DNA of 64,000 nucleotides. Origin: Istiophorus platypterus (taxonomy: Eukaryota; Chordata; Actinopteri; Istiophoriformes; Istiophoridae). This document shows positions 61,588 through 64,000 of the stretch, piece after piece. Position 1 is the first letter of the stretch; each line of letters begins with the position of its first letter. Where the stretch lies: assembly GCA_016859345.1 (NCBI GenBank), contig CM029121.1:26157164-26221163 (forward strand), in the 5' to 3' direction. The notes under the pieces were generated by a model. That model was given only the letters and a program-made list of their open reading frames with translations. It made no database searches and had not been told where the DNA came from. The position numbers were made by a program, and so were the translations under genes.

Positions 61588-63408
61588 GGTATATATAGTT
61601 TAGCCTCTATTTGAGTATTTGCCCAGTTCATCATGTGTAATCACTGGTTCCCAGTCATGAACTGAGCGGCTTTTATAAAATGTCTAAACCAGCAGTTTTA
61701 AGTCTAATCATCTCCAGATATATTATCACGATTAACAATAATAATAGTAATAATAACAATAATAATGATTATTCATCATTTCTATTGTATATATGTTAAA
61801 GGAAAACATGACAAAGGTCTTGACTTCAATGGAATTAGAGAGAAAATTTCACACAGATAAAGGATTAAAAACAAAGCAGATGACTGATAGATCAGCTACA
61901 AGCCACTGTGGAATATTCCACTGTTCCCTGATTAATACAAGATATACGAGTGTTGTCGATAAAGCCATGACTGAAAGAAGATCGGGTTGTTTAAAAAAAA
62001 AAAGACAGATGACCCTGATGCTTTTCAGCTTTTCAGCATCTGATTCTCCAAATCAAATAAGACCCAGGGTTTAAAAAAAAAAAAGCAGATATGAGCTTTA
62101 AGGCATAAAACCTGTGTGTAAAAAATAAATAGACAGATAGATAAATAAACACGAGACCGACAGACACACACTCACACAGGAGGCCACTCACGGAGGTTTT
62201 CAAGCAGATCTTTGCAGTCGTCGGTCGCCACGTCGTGAATGGTGCGATTGCACTTGTCCCTCCTCTCGATGTCCTGCTCGCTGTGGCCGCACAGAACCTC
62301 CAGACACTCCTGCACAGACGCACACACACACACACACACACACAGATCACGGATAGGAAATATATGAGAACAAGACCCCCCCCCCACAAAATCTTTGTCA
62401 CGTTTGAATAACCTTCTTCTATCAGTCGGAAGAGTGTGCAACCACAACGCTCCTCCCAAGACAAGCTCCTGCGTTGTGTGTTAAGAAATCACTAAGTGTT
62501 CCTCATTCGTATTCCGGTCAGGCGCCCTCGTCTCGTCCCCGTCCCTGCCAGGTGTCCTCCTGGGCGGCACACATTTCCATGCCAGCGAGGTCGGCCCGTC
62601 CCATTAACCCCGCCGCCGCCGCGGAGACGGACGAGCCAGGGCCCGTGCATTAGCGGGAGACAGAGCAGGCTGAGCGTGAGCCAAGGCGTTGGCGAGGCAC
62701 GCATAAATACAGGGGGAACAGGGGAAACATTTTCCCATTAGAGTACAGGGCCGGGGGGGGGGCAGTACGGCGGCAGATTTACGGCGAAAGCTGGGAGGCT
62801 GAGATGATGCGAAGCCGCAGAAGTTAAAGCTGCTGACCCCTGACCTGCTTTTCCGTCTTTTTCTTTTTTTAATTCTAAGGCCATGAGGGCGGAGGAGCTG
62901 CCGAAGAAGCCGACGGACACACGAGCCTGACACATTATCCCTTTATAAAGTTGGTGCCCACATCCAACATCAGCTCTCCCCTGATGAAGAGACGTCCAAC
63001 GTTCTGCCTTTTGGTGATTACAGAGGTTTCAGCGTAGCTTAAACCGCTAAATGAATGCGCCCTGGAGACAAAACTATGAGTTTGAAGAGGCTAAGAGCTT
63101 CTGCAAAAAGCCCACAACCCCCATGCCCTCCCCCCCGCATTAAACACATGCGATTAATTCCTTGTAGTCGCATGTTTTTGCCATCTCGTTCTCACCTTGA
63201 GGCCCAGGGCGGCCGCCATGTGTGCGGGCGTCCAGCCGTCGGCGTTGGCCTGGTTCAGCAGGGCGGCCGGCAGCGCCAGGGCGTCGGCGGGGTCCCGGGC
63301 GGCGTTCACGGCGGCGGAGTCGCCCCGGGGCGGGCGGCAGAGGAGGAGGAGGCGCAGCGTGTCCACGTGCCCCGAGCGCACGGCGCCATGGAGGGCGGTG
63401 CAGCCGTC
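39473..63408 (-). CDS. cttnbp2: CTTNBP2 cortactin-binding protein 2, spliced, 5' partial
   Basis: Neuron-enriched scaffold that binds cortactin and striatin complexes and acts in dendritic spines (family knowledge). Seen: 16 exons join in frame to 893 residues plus TAG. Order: last ankyrin repeats (ADGWTPAHMAAALGLK), conserved RRDKCNRTIHDVATDDCK, a Gly-rich insertion, then a region resembling the neuron navigator AAA-type domain (FRWVTLRW, LLGRHLRRKLL, GPQLFLSCP) with a degenerate P-loop GLEGSC, then EPVGLSVFSDDETDLI, and a Ser/Asn-rich tail. The N-terminal coiled coil and proline-rich half lie beyond 64000. The assignment is supported by position beside CFTR. The paralogue CTTNBP2NL lacks ankyrin repeats. 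Confidence 0.93.
39684..39740 (-). repeat. Coding CTG/CAG repeat (poly-Ser)
   Basis: Twelve ctg units then tgttgttgtt on the plus strand. On the CTTNBP2 strand it reads as Asn (AAC) then Ser (AGC) codons. Confidence 0.95.
40882..40918. repeat. Perfect 15-bp inverted repeat
   Basis: acacacaccactata at 40882-40896 pairs exactly with tatagtggtgtgtgt at 40904-40918; 7-base loop. Confidence 0.95.
41082..41189 (-). CDS. cttnbp2: CTTNBP2 exon
   Basis: 108 bp, acceptor ccgcag, donor gtgaga, phase 0 at both ends. It encodes ISRAKDDLILFSSSPSEVSR then PHKAEQGTAVQQRPQT. Confidence 0.88.
41375..41610 (-). repeat. Interspersed repeat copy B (LINE-tail-like)
   Basis: Reverse complement of the 1418-1570 repeat (agatctgccccaaaatttaa, ccattcctccaccaagttcc), extended by a tail gcgtaatcctgctgacaaat that is typical of fish RTE-like LINE ends. 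Lies in a CTTNBP2 intron. Confidence 0.55.
42343..43355 (-). pseudogene. Decayed Tc1-like transposon with transposase remnants
   Basis: Minus-strand remnants: KHKDLSNFDKGLDVIIGRLH and SVSKTAVLARHSRFTVARIY (helix-turn-helix part, about 43050-43240), then QNWTMEQQKEVAWSDESDFL (about 42850-42950), and PGEEMATGCTMGRR. Frameshifts separate them. The left end aaccgatcagctgcgacatt (from about 42345) resembles the family terminal repeat. The right terminal repeat is not recognisable past about 43350. Confidence 0.75.
43420..43965 (-). mobile_element. Penelope-like retroelement relic (GIY-YIG end)
   Basis: On the minus strand broken frames give LVHSKDRTP, then CSEECIDLYIGKT, then MAQHRGNSSGQDS and MDDGHSF, the pattern of the GIY-YIG endonuclease end of fish Penelope-like elements. 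The plus-strand tract cttgaagatgtttcaccctc is a common fish repeat of the same kind. Several stops and shifts; not functional. Confidence 0.6.
44286..44385 (-). CDS. cttnbp2: CTTNBP2 exon
   Basis: 100 bp, acceptor ttttag, donor gtattg. It encodes EPVGLSVFSDDETDLIRELQ then TMCSSKSEPDISK. Confidence 0.92.
44570..44583 (-). promoter_or_regulatory. CTCF-like motif (minus)
   Basis: Minus strand CCAGCAGAGGGCAG fits the CTCF core CCASYAGRKGGCRS at every position. Confidence 0.5.
44624..44763. repeat. (CTA/ACT)n trinucleotide repeat
   Basis: About 140 bases of imperfect act/acc/tct trinucleotides in the intron between the 44803 and 44286 CTTNBP2 exons. Confidence 0.93.
44803..44854 (-). CDS. cttnbp2: CTTNBP2 short exon (52 bp)
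   Basis: Acceptor ttacag, donor gtttgt. It encodes SLSNTDVSYITNGKVQ with two bases of a split codon at each end. Both splice phases match the neighbours. Too short to be visible as an open frame. Confidence 0.88.
46038..46051 (-). promoter_or_regulatory. CTCF-like motif (minus, one mismatch)
   Basis: Minus strand CCACAAGGTGGCGC; one mismatch (A for Y) to the core. Confidence 0.4.
46190..46556. mobile_element. Composite of two Tc1-like end fragments
   Basis: 46190-46352 resembles the 5' end of one fish Tc1-like family (aaaataattgggcagttgac, then the gaagcagataaaagttctgcagttg region). 46366-46556 resembles the 3' end of another (gggtctgaatacttttgtca to gtagattaatgagggaaaaa and agcataaggctgcaacataa). 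No transposase core lies between them. Identification is from memory of common fish repeats. Confidence 0.55.
46779..46979 (-). CDS. cttnbp2: CTTNBP2 exon with poly-Gly run
   Basis: 201 bp, acceptor cctcag, donor gtaaga. It encodes IDRYLLEFRGGNLPLSAIG, a Gly7 run, then KLRRSNTSPRKKGSPALNWS. The frame is fixed by neighbouring phases. Confidence 0.88.
47092..47351 (-). CDS. cttnbp2: CTTNBP2 exon with Ser/Thr runs
   Basis: 260 bp, acceptor gtgtcag, donor gtgtgt. It encodes WLARLWNAVVVPRVEEAIIS, a Ser4-Thr7-Ser5 run, then LSAGQQAVVKAALSILVNKA. The acceptor lies in a UG-rich stretch on the transcript strand (47355-47395). Confidence 0.9.
48600..48778 (-). CDS. cttnbp2: CTTNBP2 exon
   Basis: 179 bp, acceptor ctccag, donor gtgggc. 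It encodes TGTGVWTPDGAMERSMLWVS then QVWQQLNACLSRLGTHEALL and GPQLFLSCPVVPNNVQ, matching the navigator-type W-LN-GP-LFLSCP pattern. Confidence 0.92.
48869..49041 (-). CDS. cttnbp2: CTTNBP2 exon: AAA-like core
   Basis: 173 bp, acceptor actcag, donor gtcggt. It encodes PHHFREGSFLIATLSKPRLQ then HFRWVTLRWDQEPLHGLLGR and HLRRKLLHK. The FRWV-EP-G-LGR-LRRKL pattern is shared with neuron navigator C-terminal AAA domains. Confidence 0.92.
50133..50146 (-). promoter_or_regulatory. CTCF-like motif (minus)
   Basis: Minus strand CCACCAGGGGGCAC fits the core at every position. Confidence 0.5.
50304..50480 (-). CDS. cttnbp2: CTTNBP2 exon: Walker B-like strand
   Basis: 177 bp, acceptor tcccag, donor gtatga. 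It encodes FLVSAVGSRAGSPPGLARR then CVVVVLEGLEKASSLTGLLG. The CVVVVLEGLE strand resembles a Walker B with Glu-Gly in place of Asp-Asp or Asp-Glu. Confidence 0.92.
51560..51860 (+). repeat. Dispersed repeat, copy 2
   Basis: Counterpart of 7190-7500: ctggctggaccttaatctgt, tttgcttctctcctactgtc, tgaaacgtggccc, gttgaccagcagtc. It ends shortly before the CTTNBP2 exon at 51935. Confidence 0.6.
51935..52034 (-). CDS. cttnbp2: CTTNBP2 exon
   Basis: 100 bp, acceptor tcccag, donor gtgaga. It encodes SKQEAGGLACDVVRVEVEE then SLTKEQLLETFITC. On the transcript strand a (CA)n run follows the donor. Confidence 0.92.
52281..52487. mobile_element. MITE-like element, about 205 bp
   Basis: Left end tgtcactttattagggacac and right end ggagttcctattattttgtc are imperfect inverted repeats around a short non-coding core. 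Location: CTTNBP2 intron. The ends resemble the tttattaggaacacc type also seen at 11879. Confidence 0.5.
53487..53573 (-). CDS. cttnbp2: CTTNBP2 exon: degenerate P-loop
   Basis: 87 bp, acceptor ccccag, donor gtgagt. It encodes VEQYGNLIFHGLEGSCQEYV then AGLVARCIK. GLEGSC stands where a Walker A GxxGxGK would be expected. There is no Lys, so ATP binding is doubtful. Confidence 0.92.
53939..54175. repeat. Fish dispersed repeat (gattaat type)
   Basis: gctgcaacgattagttgatt is the opening of a very common fish repeat. Diverged relatives appear at 59290-59520 and 63575-63690, all in CTTNBP2 introns. Confidence 0.5.
54493..54506 (+). promoter_or_regulatory. CTCF-like motif (plus)
   Basis: CCAGCAGGGGGCAG fits the core at every position. 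It lies 79 bases beyond window position 54414 in a GC-richer patch of a CTTNBP2 intron. Confidence 0.5.
54755..54834 (-). CDS. cttnbp2: CTTNBP2 exon
   Basis: 80 bp, acceptor tgacag, donor gtataa. It encodes LSESCLDELALESLLPLPLL then HNYVRL, the start of the AAA-like region. Confidence 0.9.
55980..57190. other. CpG-rich intronic block in CTTNBP2
   Basis: Many CpGs (for example cggagcgccggacg, cgccgccgccgccgcc near 56502) in an otherwise AT-rich intron, with a CCAAT box at 57071-57075 and a (CA)n at 56117-56146. It looks like a CpG island. I cannot show a transcript start. Confidence 0.5.
56881..56894 (+). promoter_or_regulatory. CTCF-like motif (plus, one mismatch)
   Basis: CCGCTAGATGGCAG; one mismatch (G for A at position 3). 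Located in the CpG-rich intronic block 55980-57190. Confidence 0.45.
57845..57940 (-). CDS. cttnbp2: CTTNBP2 exon
   Basis: 96 bp, acceptor cctgcag, donor gtacga. It encodes DTEWLPGQELPFSPWDLVRK then PLSQRITIRLK. Phases fit both neighbours. Confidence 0.92.
59953..60178. repeat. Clustered (CA)n microsatellites
   Basis: CA runs at 59953-59989 and 60129-60178, with further ones at 59727-59765 and 59860-59884, in one CTTNBP2 intron. Confidence 0.95.
60901..61218 (-). CDS. cttnbp2: CTTNBP2 exon with poly-Gly insertion
   Basis: 318 bp, acceptor ggcccag, donor gtgagg. The frame is fixed by both neighbours. It encodes SYRVLVRLQCSSG, eight Gly, an E/A-rich stretch, then LCRVSVDRSTRWAQLGSALG to LGLGPASIASCLI. 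Two other frames are also open here but do not join to the neighbours. Confidence 0.88.
62192..62309 (-). CDS. cttnbp2: CTTNBP2 exon: last ankyrin repeat
   Basis: 118 bp, acceptor gtgcag, donor gtgagt. It encodes ECLEVLCGHSEQDIERRD then KCNRTIHDVATDDCKDLLEN, a strongly conserved family segment. The acceptor is preceded by a UG repeat on the transcript strand (62318-62343). Confidence 0.93.
63196..63408 (-). CDS. cttnbp2: CTTNBP2 exon: ankyrin repeats
   Basis: Minus-strand acceptor ctccag, donor gtgaga, 213 bp, phase 0 at both ends. It encodes DGCTALHGAVRSGHVDTLRL, an insertion-like Ala/Pro-rich link, then LLNQANADGWTPAHMAAALG, two typical ankyrin repeats. Confidence 0.93.
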
Positions 63409-64000
63409 CTGGAGATGGAGAATATAAACACACAACGATCTGAGTGACACTTTCTATATATATTTTATCAACTTGTCAATATTATGTCGGAAAGCAGTGA
63501 AAAATCAGCGTAAGAGAGAACTGTATCAAAATCTCAATGCAAGAAGCTAAAACTAGAAAACGAAAAGTATTGAAAAGTAACTAGAACGATTAATTGTTTA
63601 TCAAAACGGCTGCTGATTAATTTCCTGGTTATTTCCTGGCTAATTGAGTAACTGACTAATAATTTCAACCAGTGGTTTGACTCAAGAACAGATGGGCTGG
63701 ATAGACTTTTATCATGAAAACATTAAAAACAAAAAAAAAATCCTGCTCACTTCTGGATCAAGATTCTTCGGACGGATGAAACCAGGATGAACTTAAATTA
63801 GCAAAAACTGCGTCACCAGCCAAACGCTTATTCACCTAAACCTGGATAAAAAAAACTTCATGCTACAAACACTGTACGTTTCAATGTTTCCAGGTTTAAC
63901 TGATTTCTGAGCGGAGCAGGTCATTTTAAAATCATTTCCACTGTTTGGTGTTTGATCATCTTCAGTATAAAGTGAACCTTTTTTTTTTTTTTAATATCCA

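Overview
This is a vertebrate, almost certainly teleost fish, genomic window. It holds most of two convergent, multi-exon genes: CFTR on the + strand (about 1-35 kb) and CTTNBP2 on the - strand (about 39-64 kb). The CFTR to CTTNBP2 tail-to-tail order is the known vertebrate order. The fish call rests on the many fish-type Tc1-like transposon relics, the long (CA)n/(TG)n runs, and a CFTR that keeps the mammalian exon structure but has a diverged R domain and extracellular loop 4. The species cannot be named from the sequence alone.

CFTR (550-34412): 25 coding exons, matching human exons 3 to 27 in modern numbering. Exons 1-2 and the promoter lie left of the window. Joined by hand, every junction keeps frame and gives about 1458 residues from the human residue 55/56 equivalent to a C-terminal DTRL PDZ-binding motif. 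Both transmembrane domains, both nucleotide-binding domains and the PKA-regulated R domain are complete. Most exons have exactly the human length. Introns are mostly AT-rich with microsatellites. Intron 11 holds a nearly full-length dead Tc1-like transposon, and intron 21 holds a very recent 1.6-kb tandem duplication.

Intergenic (34413-39472): 3' UTR and poly(A) regions of both genes, an (AT)n microsatellite and one decayed DNA-transposon fragment. I see no further gene here.

CTTNBP2 (39473-63408, - strand): 16 coding exons giving 893 residues plus stop, with frame kept across all junctions. They encode the last ankyrin repeats, then a region resembling the AAA-type domain of neuron navigators with a degenerate Walker A, then a Ser/Asn-rich C-terminus. 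The N-terminal coiled coil and proline-rich part lie right of the window. Introns hold decayed Tc1-like elements, a Penelope-like GIY-YIG relic, a MITE-like element, microsatellites and several CTCF-like motifs whose orientations suggest a chromatin domain boundary.

The two genes are neighbours, not a pathway. CFTR is an apical epithelial anion channel; CTTNBP2 is a neuronal scaffold of the actin and striatin systems. All exon edges were set by eye from reading frame, GT/AG sites and protein similarity. No search was run.
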